DNA of 64,000 bases from Rhodobacteraceae bacterium EL53 (GCA_900313015.1 OMPR01000013.1:216725-280724); one strand, 5' to 3'; shown: positions 45,729 through 55,217, counted from the stretch's first letter. Notes: generated by a model from the letters alone, not told the origin. Numbers and translations are program-made.

Positions 45729-45961
45729 ACTGAGGAAAAGAGAACACACGAGACAGCAAGACCATTTAAATGATGGAGCACAGTCAGCCCGTCAGCCGAG
45801 ACACCCCGTCGAATGTCAGGGACATCACTTGTCCGTAGACCGGTTTGGGACTTGGTTTGCGGAAACCATCAGGGCCAGCGGCCACGTGTGCCGCGCAAAC
45901 AGGCCGGACACACGTCTGCTTCTGACCAGTGCTAAAATCAGTTCGAAAAATGCCTTGCTAT
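45729..45961 (+). ncRNA. candidate bridge-RNA region of the IS1111-type element
   Basis: IS110-family elements encode a structured bridge RNA that pairs with donor and target DNA; in the IS1111 group it lies in the 3' non-coding part. Here 233 bp without a gene separate the transposase stop from the right subterminal repeat, which fits. No structure was computed, so boundaries and loops are unassigned. Confidence 0.35.
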
Positions 45962-46064
45962 GCAGCAGCTATCCACACAGGCCATTCGTCGATGGCCCAG
46001 CATTTTCGAGAAGCGAATGACCGCAGCGCGGACAAAGTGCTGCACAACGCGCACCAAACGGTGC

Positions 46065-47066
46065 TTAAAACCCACTTACCCGTTCGATCAACCAGAAAGA
46101 TGCGGTGGAGCCTATGAAGTAAGCCGGTAATTGTCCCGTCCAGTTCGGCCAGTCTCGAAACAACTTCTTCAGCAGCAACATGACTGCAAGCACGCTCAGA
46201 ACAAAAGTGAGCTGCCCTAATTCCACACCAACGTTGAACATCAGCAAAGCCAGAGGAATTTCGTGCTCGGGCAGACCAATATCGGCCAGCGCACCAGCGA
46301 ACCCGAGACCGTGAAGCAGGCCAAAAGTAAATGCAACTAGCCACGGGTAGGTTGCTGTCAAGCTGGGCTTGTTCCGCTTGACCTTAAAAAGCTCGCCCGC
46401 AAGGAACAAGATAGACAATGCAATTATAGCCTCGACCGGTGGCCCTGGCACCCATACCAACCCCAACGTCGCGGCAGCCAAAGTGAGACTATGCGCGAGG
46501 GTGAAGGATGTGATCGCCCAAAACAGTCGCCGGGTTGGTCCGACGATCAGAAGCAGGGCCAACACGAACAATAGGTGATCAAACCCTTCAAGAATGTGTT
46601 CGAACCCCAAAACGGTGTAGTCCCACGTGACCTGCGCCGCACTTCGGGGGCCTTTCACGATCATCCAGGGCTGTGATGGCTGCAACAGAGTTGTTGTCGC
46701 GGCTCCATTGGCGAATGCGATCCGCACAAGCACATCCGTTCTGCTTCCGCGTAGCCCGGCAATTTCGATGCGGCTGCCCAGAAACTGCGCGGGATCGACC
46801 TCGATCAGGCGGCGCTCAACAGTGGATCTCGGCAACTCGGTCGTCACAGGTTCGGTCAGATTCTGCGCGGCCTCAGGCAGTTGTAAAACCAACGCTGGCA
46901 GCGTGGTAGACAGCTTTGGGCTGCGCCAAAGCACGCTGTAACGCCCCTCGGAAATTTCAGTAAATTCTAGGTAGCCGGGCGTCGAGTCATCCGCGCGCGC
47001 CGCGCCGCCAAAAAGAACCGCGCATACCGTCAGCAGTACGGCAAGAAAATGCAGGCCGCGCACCAT
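46065..47066 (-). CDS. HupE/UreJ family membrane protein
   Basis: The 333-residue protein has a signal peptide ending at GGAARADD, a periplasmic beta-rich domain to about residue 145, and then six or seven membrane helices including FEHILEGFDHLLFVLALLL and FGLLHGLGFAGALADIGLP, which are the HupE/UreJ_2 hallmarks with conserved histidines. Family members are linked to nickel or cobalt handling, but the long form with a periplasmic domain is of unknown function. It is two bases downstream of the PpiC gene and belongs to the DUF3604 operon. Confidence 0.85.
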   Translation of the reverse strand: MVRGLHFLAVLLTVCAVLFGGAARADDSTPGYLEFTEISEGRYSVLWRSPKLSTTLPALVLQLPEAAQNLTEPVTTELPRSTVERRLIEVDPAQFLGSRIEIAGLRGSRTDVLVRIAFANGAATTTLLQPSQPWMIVKGPRSAAQVTWDYTVLGFEHILEGFDHLLFVLALLLIVGPTRRLFWAITSFTLAHSLTLAAATLGLVWVPGPPVEAIIALSILFLAGELFKVKRNKPSLTATYPWLVAFTFGLLHGLGFAGALADIGLPEHEIPLALLMFNVGVELGQLTFVLSVLAVMLLLKKLFRDWPNWTGQLPAYFIGSTASFWLIERVSGF

Positions 47067-47068
47067 CC

Positions 47069-47932
47069 TCAGCTCTCCCCTGCGGGCTGGGGCTGGCTTT
47101 GTTCCGGCACGACAGTGACATCATATCTGGACAGCAGTTTTTGAAAGGTCTCTTCTTCCAGGGCCTTTTTTTGTTCAAGCTGCCACTCCCGCGCGACCAG
47201 ATCGCGGACTTCGGCCAGATCGGGCAAGCGTCCCGGGGTCCTGTCGCTGACAAGAACCAGATGTGCGCCAAAGCCGGATCGAACCGGCCCCACCCATGTG
47301 CCCACCGGGGCGGAGGCGAGTGATCCAGCGAACTCCTCGCCGAAATCACGCCTGATCTGAGCAACAGAGGCAAGCTCGTATGATGGGGGCAGCATAATCG
47401 GATCGCCAAGCAGTGCATTGTCTTCGCCAGCCTGCACTCTCGTCAGGATATCCTTGGCATCTTGGCCGATATCGTTGCGCCTGTCCGGGCTGAGATAGAT
47501 GTGTTGGAAGGAAAGCTTGGGGTCCAGACGAAACCTCTCTTTGTATGCGGTTAAAAACAGCTGCAGTTCCTCGTCCGAAGGTGGTGTCAGGGCAGACACA
47601 TCCTCAAGAATGAATTCCAGCTTTTGCCGCAGACGGCGACGGATCACCCCGTCCCCTTCGTCCAACCCCAGATTGACAGCTTCGCGATAAAATACCTCGT
47701 CACGGATGTATTCGGAGATCAGGCGCTGCCGTTCCTTAGGTGTTGGAGGCCGCGACCATGTCTTGGTGAACCCCGCTTCCAGCTGTTCGATCTGCCCCGA
47801 ACTGACTATAATCTTGTCCGGGTTGTCCGCTTCAGACGGGTTCAGCGCCCCAAAAGCGACGAACAGGCCCGCCCCGATCGCTAGAAAGTGCAGCATCGGT
47901 TCCCGAAGGGCTTTCTTTAGGTCAATAGCCAT
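47069..47932 (-). CDS. PpiC-type peptidyl-prolyl cis-trans isomerase
   Basis: The 287-residue protein has one N-terminal membrane segment (MLHFLAIGAGLFVAFGAL), a SurA-N-like helical part and a parvulin domain at about residues 130-250 (FQHIYLSPDRRNDIGQDAKD, VGPVRSGFGAHLVLVSDRTP). Such membrane-anchored isomerases help fold secreted or outer-membrane proteins. Lying directly after an exported DUF3604 gene and before HupE/UreJ, it may fold the exported products of this island. It lies 135 bp from the upstream gene with a hairpin between. Confidence 0.88.
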   Translation of the reverse strand: MAIDLKKALREPMLHFLAIGAGLFVAFGALNPSEADNPDKIIVSSGQIEQLEAGFTKTWSRPPTPKERQRLISEYIRDEVFYREAVNLGLDEGDGVIRRRLRQKLEFILEDVSALTPPSDEELQLFLTAYKERFRLDPKLSFQHIYLSPDRRNDIGQDAKDILTRVQAGEDNALLGDPIMLPPSYELASVAQIRRDFGEEFAGSLASAPVGTWVGPVRSGFGAHLVLVSDRTPGRLPDLAEVRDLVAREWQLEQKKALEEETFQKLLSRYDVTVVPEQSQPQPAGES

Positions 47933-48020
47933 TGATCTTGCTCACCTTGAACGTCTGAAAGTATAGGGCCAAGTGGCCCCCGTGTGGTGCTGGTCGCGTC
48001 ATTGAGGTCTCTTCCCACAT

Positions 48021-48047
48021 GAAGGGGCCTGCGAAACAAGCCCCTTC
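48021..48047 (-). terminator. hairpin behind DUF3604 copy 1
   Basis: GAAGGGGC (48021-48028) pairs perfectly with GCCCCTTC (48040-48047), twenty bases after the minus-strand stop. It lacks a T-run, so partial attenuation before PpiC-HupE is possible. Confidence 0.45.
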
Positions 48048-48067
48048 AATGTGTAGATAGCTACGCG

Positions 48068-50005
48068 TTACCCGTTGCTGGGCGTGTACCAGACCGGGCT
48101 GGTGTACGCGCGTTCCTGATGGGTCGGCTCGACCATATCATCGGGGCGATCAACCCCGAAGAACGCGGCATCATACGTGGTCCAGCGCGGCGTTGGGATT
48201 TCCAGCACTCGCACATAGTAGAACGCACGTTCCGCCGAGTCGAAGTCCGGGTCTTTCCAATACCCCATCAACAACGCGTCTCCGATGCTGTTGGTATAGC
48301 GCGCGTTTTCGATATCGACCGTATTGCCCACCGGGGCCAGCTTGCCATCGTCGCCTAATGCGCGGTTATCCGACCAAGCCACGTCATAGACTTTTTCATA
48401 GGTCTGGCCGTCTGCGTCAGACCAGCCTTTGATGATTTGGATGCGGTCAAGATTGGCACCATCTGGGTCACGCAACGCCCGGACCATCAGTGTTGGCGCC
48501 TTACCGTCGGGTGCTTGGGTGAGATCGCCCCCCATCGGGACACCATTGCGATAGCCGGTCTCGGCAAAATCAGGACGTTGCACATCCTCTTCTATGAAAT
48601 CCCAGCCAGCGAAGACGCGCACGCTGATCCGAGTGCCGGTGCTGGCGTAAACCTCCTTGCGCTTCATCGCGTCCCAGATGGCTTCCCGGGTGTTATCCGT
48701 TGCCCAAACAGCCGCGAGACCAGCGCCAAGTGTTTCGGCGTGGAAGATGTCAAAGTTACGTCCCTGGGGATCAGGGACCCGACCGGTAACCTTGTCGGTG
48801 AAACGCTCTTCGTTATGTTTGCCGTTAATCAGATAGGGCTCGAACTTGCTGACCTTGCCAAAGGTATTATCTTCGCCGGCGGTTGACAGACCCGTATGGG
48901 AATCTGTCGACCCCACCAACCCAAATTTGAACGGGTTGACACCCAGCTTTTCCTCATAGACCAGGCCACGCTTGTAGGCCTCGCGGGCGTATTCCCGGCC
49001 TATCATGCCGGGCTCCTTGGCCGCACCAAAGCTGCCTTTGTCCCACGTGCCGTAATCGGCGAACTCATCGTTCGGCGAAAGCATGGGGTGCGCTTCGCTG
49101 TCGCCTTTCATCTGGGTGACTTCATACATCGGTTCCCAGCGCATGCGGCGTTCCGCATATTCACGGGTGAGTTCCTCGCCGCTCAGCGTGATGTCATCAA
49201 ACATCAACCCGTTGGACAGGTTGCCGTTATGCGCAAGGGCCAGCAACCGGCCTCCGGTCTCGGCTTCGTAGGCCTCCATCCAGTCCCACAAATCTTCCGG
49301 GTCCGAGGAGTCGAAGTTGGAAAACGGCAGCTTGCGATCCGCCTTGTCCTTGCCACCGCGGTAGATGACATTGCGATGCATATTGTTGCCGCCCGGGTTG
49401 GATGTCCATTCATACCCTATGAAGGCGGTAAAGACGCCGGGATCGTTGAACTGTTCGGCATAACCGGTCATGCGCTCCCAAGCCGTGCCTCTCAGCGAGT
49501 TATCGTCAAGGGGATCCTCCCCTTCGTTTACGGCCGTCAACCATTCGGCATAGGCCTGATCAATATTTCCGTCTGCAAGCAGTTCCGCCATTCTCTTGCC
49601 AAAGGAAAAGCGCATGAGGGCCGGGTCCTTTTCAAGCGCCATCGGGGCCAGGCCAAGGTTTTCCGCATGGTCAGCAACGACCAGCCAGTCATAAGGACGC
49701 ACGAGCTTGGCGCGGACACCATGGCTTGAGACCACCTCTTCTCCGCGGGCAAAGCGATAGGCGTCGTCGGGCCCGGTGGTGGCCCCCATGAAACCGGCAT
49801 CAGTGGACCAGCCTGTATGCAAGTGGGTGTCCCCCCACAGCACTTTTTCTGGGTAGCCCCGGTTCAAATAGGGTGAATATTCGGCATCTTTTTTGGGCAC
49901 ATTGCTGGCCCCATAGTCGGGCAGTGTCTGGCTGAGTGCCGCAGTAGCGGTGGTGCTCATCAGAGCAACGACCATAAGGTTTTGGATTTTCCGAAAGACG
50001 GTCAT
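48068..50005 (-). CDS. DUF3604 exported metal-dependent protein (copy 1)
   Basis: The 645-residue protein starts with a signal peptide cut near TAALSQ. PHP-like metal-site motifs are visible: WGDTHLHTGWSTDAG with H61 and H63, [22 protein letters not shown] and GSTDSHTGLS. The DUF3604 family is related to PHP phosphoesterases, but I know of no established substrate. The C-terminal part ([19 protein letters not shown]) is the usual ending. It heads an operon with PpiC and HupE/UreJ and has an operator-like site 78 bp upstream. It is paralogous to the copies at 50129 and 50763. Confidence 0.88.
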   Translation of the reverse strand: MTVFRKIQNLMVVALMSTTATAALSQTLPDYGASNVPKKDAEYSPYLNRGYPEKVLWGDTHLHTGWSTDAGFMGATTGPDDAYRFARGEEVVSSHGVRAKLVRPYDWLVVADHAENLGLAPMALEKDPALMRFSFGKRMAELLADGNIDQAYAEWLTAVNEGEDPLDDNSLRGTAWERMTGYAEQFNDPGVFTAFIGYEWTSNPGGNNMHRNVIYRGGKDKADRKLPFSNFDSSDPEDLWDWMEAYEAETGGRLLALAHNGNLSNGLMFDDITLSGEELTREYAERRMRWEPMYEVTQMKGDSEAHPMLSPNDEFADYGTWDKGSFGAAKEPGMIGREYAREAYKRGLVYEEKLGVNPFKFGLVGSTDSHTGLSTAGEDNTFGKVSKFEPYLINGKHNEERFTDKVTGRVPDPQGRNFDIFHAETLGAGLAAVWATDNTREAIWDAMKRKEVYASTGTRISVRVFAGWDFIEEDVQRPDFAETGYRNGVPMGGDLTQAPDGKAPTLMVRALRDPDGANLDRIQIIKGWSDADGQTYEKVYDVAWSDNRALGDDGKLAPVGNTVDIENARYTNSIGDALLMGYWKDPDFDSAERAFYYVRVLEIPTPRWTTYDAAFFGVDRPDDMVEPTHQERAYTSPVWYTPSNG

Positions 50006-50083
50006 AAGTAGCTCTCCCTAGTGCCCTGATAATCCGAGTGTTTGTTCTTGATTCTTCTCAGAATACCGGGTGGCGCATCATGA

Positions 50084-50102
50084 TTTTGGTCACAACGCGC
50101 CA
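50084..50102 (+). promoter_or_regulatory. TGGTC-N6-CGCCA site 7, upstream of DUF3604 copy 1
   Basis: TTTTGGTCACAACGCGCCA, 78 bp upstream of the start at 50005. Confidence 0.78.
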
Positions 50103-50128
50103 CCGGCAAGTGGATTGGTCGCTCGACC

Positions 50129-50752
50129 CTAAGCGCCTGGCATGTACCAGAAGCGTCCCGGATCGTTGTACTCCTCCATGATTGCGGTATTCTTGCGCCA
50201 GGTATTCATGGCGAATTTCACATTCTTCATTTCGACGGGAATCCTGTCATTTGCCTGTGCGGCGATGATCTCTGACGCGGCCTGTTTGCCATTCCCGGCC
50301 TTCATCAAATCATGCCAAGCCTTGATGATGGGATTCTTCATGAATGCCGGATCTCCATCTCGAATGGAGAAGATCGTGCCCATCATGTCCGAGTGATCCG
50401 AGACGACCACCCAATCCAACGGCCGCGAGAGTTTAGCAGGCTGGCCTGAATTCGAGAGCACCTCTTCACCGCGCGCAAACCGAAGCGCCTCTGCCGGACC
50501 CAGCGTGGCACCGAAGCCACCAGCGTCAACGGACTAGCCGGTGTGCACGTGCTGGTCACCCCAGAATACCTGCGTCGGAAAATTTCGCCCGGCGTAGGGG
50601 GAATACCCCCTTTGCGACAGGGCAGAGTTGGTGGTCTCCTCATCTATCGGGTATTCGGAGCTGAGACCCTGAGCGTTGGCGGCACCGATGACCATCATCG
50701 ATCCAGCGGCGGCCCAAGCGATAGAATGAAACAAGGATGTTCTAAGGTTCAT
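50129..50752 (-). pseudogene. DUF3604 pseudogene with internal amber stop and lost 3' end
   Basis: The first 72 codons give a signal peptide and WGDQHVHTG; codon 73, tryptophan in the intact copy (HTGWS), is TAG at 50534-50536. The same frame then continues SVDAGGFGATLGPAEALRFA and LDWVVVSDHSDMMGTIFS and ends at WYMPGA, about 430 residues short of the family length. Both the stop and the deletion indicate loss of function. It follows the third DUF3604 gene by only ten bases and was presumably in its operon. Confidence 0.85.
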
Positions 50753-50762
50753 CGGGTCTCTC

Positions 50763-52703
50763 CTACTGTTGTGATTTGTACCAGATCGGGCTGGTGTAGG
50801 CGCGTTCCGTGGTGATCATCTCCGTGCCTTCGGGCACCTCGGCCTCGAAATGCTTGGCATCATAGGCCGTCCAGCGCGGCGTCGGGATCTCGATCACGCG
50901 GCCGTAGTAAAAGGCACTCAGGGCCGGGTCGAAATCGGGGTCGGTCCATGTCGCCACCAGTTCGGTTGCGCCGATGGTGTTGGCATAGGTTGCGTTGGCT
51001 ACGTCTACCGTGCTGCCCACCAGCGGCAGTTTGCCCTCGGCGTCCAATGCGCGGTCATCGCTCCACGCAACATTATAGACCGTCTCGTGCAACGCACCCT
51101 CGGCGTCCATCCAGCCTTTTACGATCTGGTAGCGGTCCAGATTGGCCCCGATGGCGTCTTTCAACGCTGCAACAAGGAAAGTCGGCGCCTTACCGTCAGG
51201 GGCATTGGTCAGTTCGCCGCCCATCGGCACGCCCTTTTCATAGCCGGTTATGGCCGGACGGCGCGAGTGCGCGTCCTCTTCGGTGAAGTCCCAGCCACCG
51301 AACAGGCGCACAGCCATGCGCGGTCCGGTTGTCGCATAGGTTTCGCGGCGGCGCATGGCGTCAAAGATGCTCTCGCGGGTGTTTTCCAGCGCCCAGACGG
51401 CGGCATAGCCAGACGCGGCGATATCGGTTCCGCGATACATGTTGTCGTCGTCGAATTTCAGCATCACGCTTTGCAGCCGCTCTTCGGAGGGCTCCACATG
51501 CGGCAACTTCGAAAAGAAGTTGTCCTCGGCCATGGCTGCCATGCCGGTATGGGCATCGCTGGAGCCGATCATGCCGAACTGATAGGGGTTCACCCCAACA
51601 TCGGCTTCGATCTTCAGGCCGTTCTGGAGCGCCGAACGGGCATACTCGTATTCCAGCATGTCATTGGTTTTTGGAACACTCAGGTTGAGGTTGCCCTTGT
51701 CCCAAGTCTCGTAGTCCGCGAACTCGTCGTTAGGGCTGAGGAAGGGGTGGGCCTCGCCGTCGCCCTTCTCCTGTGTCGCCTCGATCAGCGGCTCCCATTG
51801 GGCGCGGGCCTGCGCCCATTCCGGGGTGATCGGGCTGCCGTCAAACATGGTGTCCTGGTACATCCGGCCATTGGACAGATTGCCATTATGGGGGATCGCC
51901 AAAAGCTGGCCGTGGGTTTCAGCCTCGTATGTTGCCATCCAGTCCCAAAGATCCTCGGGGTTCTCACTGATAAAGCTGGAAAACGGGATCATCTGGTTGG
52001 CCTTGTCGGCCCCATCCCGATACATCACCACCCGGTGCAGGTTGTTGCCCCCGGCGTTAGACGACCATTCATAGCCAATAAAGGCCGTGAACGCGCCCGG
52101 ATCATTATACACTTCCGCAGCCGCATTGTTCGCTTCCCAGATCGACCGGGTCAGGCGCTCGTTTGAGAGCACGTCCGGCATGCCTGTGCCCTTGTCCACC
52201 GCTTCTAGGATTGCATAGTAGGGAATCATCGCATCTTCGCCACCCGCCTTCAGGTTTTCGTGCCATTCGCGCACGGTGGGATCCGTCATGACTTCGGGCA
52301 AACCGTCCTTGACGGCGCCCATCGTGCCCATGTTTTCCGCGTGATCCGCCACAACAAGGAAGTCCAGAGGGCGGCTCAGCCTACCGCGCACCCCGGTGGA
52401 GGACGTGATTTCTTCGCCCCGGGCAAACCGGTAGGCGTCTTCGGGCGTCACCGATGTGCCAAAGGACACGGCATCAAACGACTGCGCCGTGTGCAAATGG
52501 GTGTCCCCAAACAGTGGCCGCTGCGGGAAGTTTCGATCAACCCAGGGCGAATAGGTTCGTTCGATCGGGTGCGAGTTGTTCGCGATGTCGGCGTCGGAGT
52601 AATAGTGTCCGAGATCCTGTGCGTGGGCAGCCGTTAGGGTCGCTAGAACGCTGACTGTGCTTATCAGAGTGGCAAGAGTGGTTCTATGCATATTGGGGTC
52701 CAT
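50763..52703 (-). CDS. DUF3604 exported metal-dependent protein (copy 2)
   Basis: The product has 646 residues, with a signal peptide ending at TAAHAQ. Metal-site motifs: [16 protein letters not shown] with H69 and H71, [22 protein letters not shown] and [10 protein letters not shown]. The C-terminal [13 protein letters not shown] ending is shared with copy 1. ATG 52703 has GAGAACG just upstream; ATG 52691 is an alternative. The protein is complete. It heads its own unit, followed by the DUF3604 pseudogene, behind an operator-like site 64 bp upstream. Confidence 0.88.
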   Translation of the reverse strand: MDPNMHRTTLATLISTVSVLATLTAAHAQDLGHYYSDADIANNSHPIERTYSPWVDRNFPQRPLFGDTHLHTAQSFDAVSFGTSVTPEDAYRFARGEEITSSTGVRGRLSRPLDFLVVADHAENMGTMGAVKDGLPEVMTDPTVREWHENLKAGGEDAMIPYYAILEAVDKGTGMPDVLSNERLTRSIWEANNAAAEVYNDPGAFTAFIGYEWSSNAGGNNLHRVVMYRDGADKANQMIPFSSFISENPEDLWDWMATYEAETHGQLLAIPHNGNLSNGRMYQDTMFDGSPITPEWAQARAQWEPLIEATQEKGDGEAHPFLSPNDEFADYETWDKGNLNLSVPKTNDMLEYEYARSALQNGLKIEADVGVNPYQFGMIGSSDAHTGMAAMAEDNFFSKLPHVEPSEERLQSVMLKFDDDNMYRGTDIAASGYAAVWALENTRESIFDAMRRRETYATTGPRMAVRLFGGWDFTEEDAHSRRPAITGYEKGVPMGGELTNAPDGKAPTFLVAALKDAIGANLDRYQIVKGWMDAEGALHETVYNVAWSDDRALDAEGKLPLVGSTVDVANATYANTIGATELVATWTDPDFDPALSAFYYGRVIEIPTPRWTAYDAKHFEAEVPEGTEMITTERAYTSPIWYKSQQ

Positions 52704-52767
52704 TTCGTTCTCAAAAAGGCACGCGCACGCGCGTTAAAATTACATTCTGCAACGGAACAGCCGCCGG

Positions 52768-52786
52768 TTTTGGTCCGAGGGCGCCA
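52768..52786 (+). promoter_or_regulatory. TGGTC-N6-CGCCA site 8, upstream of DUF3604 copy 2
   Basis: TTTTGGTCCGAGGGCGCCA, 64 bp upstream of the start at 52703. Confidence 0.76.
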
Positions 52787-52893
52787 TCAGGTTGATTGTA
52801 CATCGTCATGAAAGGGTGCCGTTCTGTTTATGATCGTTGATTTAGAACAACGGTGGGCGGTTTTTCGATTAGGGTACCGCGCCAAATGCAACC

Positions 52894-52912
52894 GGCCGGG
52901 AAGACCCCGGCC
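52894..52912 (-). terminator. hairpin behind DUF1254 copy C
   Basis: GGCCGGG (52894-52900) and CCCGGCC (52906-52912) pair around AAGAC, 26 bases after the minus-strand stop. No T-run follows on the minus strand. Confidence 0.42.
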
Positions 52913-52938
52913 CCCTATTACTTTTCTTTTGGTCGGAG

Positions 52939-54486
52939 CTATTCGACCAACACCACATTGTTGGGTAGCCACGTCTGGTCGTTGAAGGCCTGCAGCGGAC
53001 CATAATACCGCATGTAGACAAAGAAGCCCTGGTCGGGGAGCGTCCTGACCCAGTTCTGATCTGCAACGCCATCCGGCTTTTCGTTAGAAAAGAAGACGTC
53101 GATCGAGCCGTCATCATTCGTCACCGGGGCCTGCGTTTGCTGGCTGCTGATGCTCGGAAAGGGCTGGCTCTGCAATTCGCTGCGAGTCCACGGATCGTAC
53201 AGTGTTACGGCCCAGAACAGGGCAACCGGCACTTCAGGCTTCACGTTCAGTTTATAGGTCTTGTTGCCATCGAGGAACCGCTCCTCACTATCCTTGTAGG
53301 TCGTCTGATAGCGCGACCCGGTCCCTTCGGGCATTTCCATCGCCATGGCGGGCGTGATTCCGTCGGCGGTGAAATGGAAGGTCGTCCGGGCCTCCAGATT
53401 GAAATAACCATCCGGGTCGAAGCTTGAGCTGTTGCCGATGAACGGGCTCTCCCATGTCAGACCCGGGTAGACCACCGCCTCCGGCTGACGGCTGTCGAAC
53501 GCGATCACACGTGACATCGCCACACCTTCTTGTGCCGCCTGTTCCATGATCTTCTGCATGCGGCCATCGGGGTTGAATGGCTCGTCTTGCTTGATGCCAA
53601 TCGATGCCAGCCTACCAAGGAGTTCCTTGCCAAAGGCTTCGGCGGGTTCGTAGCTGATGAGCTCATGCATCCACTGGAACGCCGAGGCGTCCTCGGGCAC
53701 GAGCGAATTCCAAGCAACATTGCTGGCATTCACGATGACAGGCGGGCGCGGGCCGGTCGCCAGCGGATAGATCTTTGCGTTGTCGCGGTAATAGGCAAGA
53801 GCCTTGTCACCATAACCGACCGTGGCCGCGTTTGCCCGCATGAAGGAGAAATTCATGTAGGTTTCGGACCGCACGACGAAATACCCGTCGGGCACCTCTC
53901 CGTCATACCCCGGAGGCAGGAGCAGATACTTGCCGCCCTGGCCCTTGTCCATGCCTGTTGGGCCGAGGTCGGCGTTGAACAGGAAGTTATGATCGTCCAA
54001 CGGACCCATCACCCCTGGCGGGACCTCGAACACCGTTGGGCCGTCTGCTTTCAGATCGAAAACGGCGAAGGCGTAAAGGCTTTCCGTGTTCCCGGTCAGA
54101 ACCAGAGCGCTCGAATCCAGCCGGTCTGCCGTTACGCTGATCTGAGAGCTGTCCTCCATCCCGAGGTCCCGGACCCAGCCTTTCATCAGACCGTGCGCGG
54201 ACAACGCCGCGTACATATCCATGTAAAGCTGAGTTGCACGCTGAAGATCGATTTCGTCATAGACCTTCTGAGTGGTGTCCTCGGTCGGATATCCACCCGG
54301 AAATTCAAGCGTCCCGAACCGGGTTTCGATGGTTTCGGGTGCAGGCTTGAATTCGCCCGGCACATATTTCGGTTCAGACCCGACCGTGTCGAAAAAGCCT
54401 TGCGATTGCTGGGCCACTGCCGTGCTTGCCAGCGCTGCCGCAAGCAATCCGGCGCTGGTTGTGTTGAGTAACATGGATTTCTTCAT
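52939..54486 (-). CDS. DUF1254/DUF1214 exported protein (copy C)
   Basis: The 515-residue protein has a signal peptide (MKKSMLLNTTSAGLLAAALA) cut near TAVAQQ. DUF1254 part: RATQLYMDMYAALSAHGLMK, GNTESLYAFAVFDLKADGPT, LLPPGYDGEVPDGYFVVRSE. DUF1214 part: GNKTYKLNVKPEVPVALFWA, VTLYDPWTRSELQ, NDDGSIDVFFSNEKPDG, PDQGFFVYMRYYGPLQAF. It has GGAGGCAGAA upstream of the start and appears complete and monocistronic, bracketed by an upstream site and a downstream hairpin. Confidence 0.9.
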   Translation of the reverse strand: MKKSMLLNTTSAGLLAAALASTAVAQQSQGFFDTVGSEPKYVPGEFKPAPETIETRFGTLEFPGGYPTEDTTQKVYDEIDLQRATQLYMDMYAALSAHGLMKGWVRDLGMEDSSQISVTADRLDSSALVLTGNTESLYAFAVFDLKADGPTVFEVPPGVMGPLDDHNFLFNADLGPTGMDKGQGGKYLLLPPGYDGEVPDGYFVVRSETYMNFSFMRANAATVGYGDKALAYYRDNAKIYPLATGPRPPVIVNASNVAWNSLVPEDASAFQWMHELISYEPAEAFGKELLGRLASIGIKQDEPFNPDGRMQKIMEQAAQEGVAMSRVIAFDSRQPEAVVYPGLTWESPFIGNSSSFDPDGYFNLEARTTFHFTADGITPAMAMEMPEGTGSRYQTTYKDSEERFLDGNKTYKLNVKPEVPVALFWAVTLYDPWTRSELQSQPFPSISSQQTQAPVTNDDGSIDVFFSNEKPDGVADQNWVRTLPDQGFFVYMRYYGPLQAFNDQTWLPNNVVLVE

Positions 54487-54567
54487 TTCTGCCTCCTGCA
54501 GGGATGATCAAAGGCGACTCGCAACCTCGTCGCGTCCGAGAACCACGGTAGGTGTTTGCGGGGGGGG

Positions 54568-54586
54568 ATTTGGTCATCTCGCGCCA
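54568..54586 (+). promoter_or_regulatory. TGGTC-N6-CGCCA site 9, upstream of DUF1254 copy C
   Basis: ATTTGGTCATCTCGCGCCA, 81 bp upstream of the start at 54486. Confidence 0.77.
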
Positions 54587-54595
54587 TATACGAAC

Positions 54596-54619
54596 GGGCC
54601 GGGGGAGTTGTCCCGGCCC
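54596..54619 (-). terminator. hairpin behind the DUF1254 pseudogene
   Basis: GGGCCGGG (54596-54603) and CCCGGCCC (54612-54619) form an 8-bp GC stem eight bases after the pseudogene stop. No T-run. Confidence 0.42.
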
Positions 54620-54627
54620 GAGACGTC

Positions 54628-55109
54628 TCAGCCGCCGATCTTTTCGAAGTCGTTCAGAACCCAACTCTTCTCGATGTATCCCTCGGTCGGGCCATAGAAG
54701 CGGAAGACGACGAAAAAGCCTTTGTCGGGGTCGGTGGTGATCAGGTTCCGCTCGAACCCTTCCGGCGCCGATTGGCCAAAATAGAGATCGACGGAGCCGT
54801 CCGCATTGACCACCGGGTCGGTATCGCTACCCACCGTGATCACACCATCAGAGGCGAGCAAGCCGCGAGTGGCGGGTTCATAGGCTGTAACCGCCCAGAA
54901 GCGTTTGACGGGCGGGTCCGCTGGAACGGTCAGCTTATAGGACGCATCGCCCATCAGCACATTGTACTCGGCGTCGCGAAAGGCGGTCAGATAGGCCGTA
55001 CCGACACCCGGAGTCGTGCTGAGCAGGTTGTCTGTGCAGAGCCGACTGAACTGACCATCGCCAGTAAACCGGCACCACAAAGCGCTTTTCGCAAAGGCAG
55101 GCTTTTCAC
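54628..55109 (-). pseudogene. DUF1254/DUF1214 pseudogene with large internal deletion (copy D)
   Basis: A GTG at 55109 with AGGGGA upstream starts a good signal peptide (KSLPLRKALCGAGLLAMVS to GSAQ), but the frame then stops. In another frame the DUF1214 tail is intact: PGVGTAYLTAFRDAEYNVLM, YKLTVPADPPVKRFWAVTAY, NADGSVDLYFGQSAPEG and PDKGFFVVFRFYGPTEGY. Roughly 350 residues found in the other copies are missing between the two parts. The gene still has an operator-like site 89 bp upstream and follows AraC paralogue 2. Confidence 0.82.
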
Positions 55110-55198
55110 GTTCTTTCCCCTTAGTTATTTAAGTGGCCAAGAGCGCGCGCTTGCGCGCGCCATCAATGCCGTTAACAATGTCAAAGGGAATGGAGTGT

Positions 55199-55217
55199 TT
55201 TTGGTCCGATCGCGCCA
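55199..55217 (+). promoter_or_regulatory. TGGTC-N6-CGCCA site 10, between AraC paralogue 2 and copy D
   Basis: TTTTGGTCCGATCGCGCCA, the best match to consensus. On the minus strand it starts two bases after the AraC stop and is followed by TTTGACATTG, a possible -35 element. Confidence 0.8.

Larger units (their letters stand above)
44630..45975 (+). mobile_element. IS110-family insertion sequence, IS1111 group
   Basis: The transposase gene is flanked by subterminal inverted repeats TGGATAGCTCCTGC (44630-44643) and GCAGCAGCTATCCA (45962-45975), matching at 13 of 14 positions. Subterminal repeats and a long non-coding 3' region are characteristic of the IS1111 group. Exact ends lie a few bases outside. 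Confidence 0.82.

Noticed and set aside
50850-52166. 438-codon open frame on the plus strand opposite DUF3604 copy 2
   Set aside because: It is fully antisense to a gene with clear metal-site motifs and a signal peptide, and its product shows no recognisable domain; the open frame reflects codon bias.
53530-54471. 313-codon plus-strand frame
   Set aside because: It is antisense to DUF1254 copy C and has no known domain.
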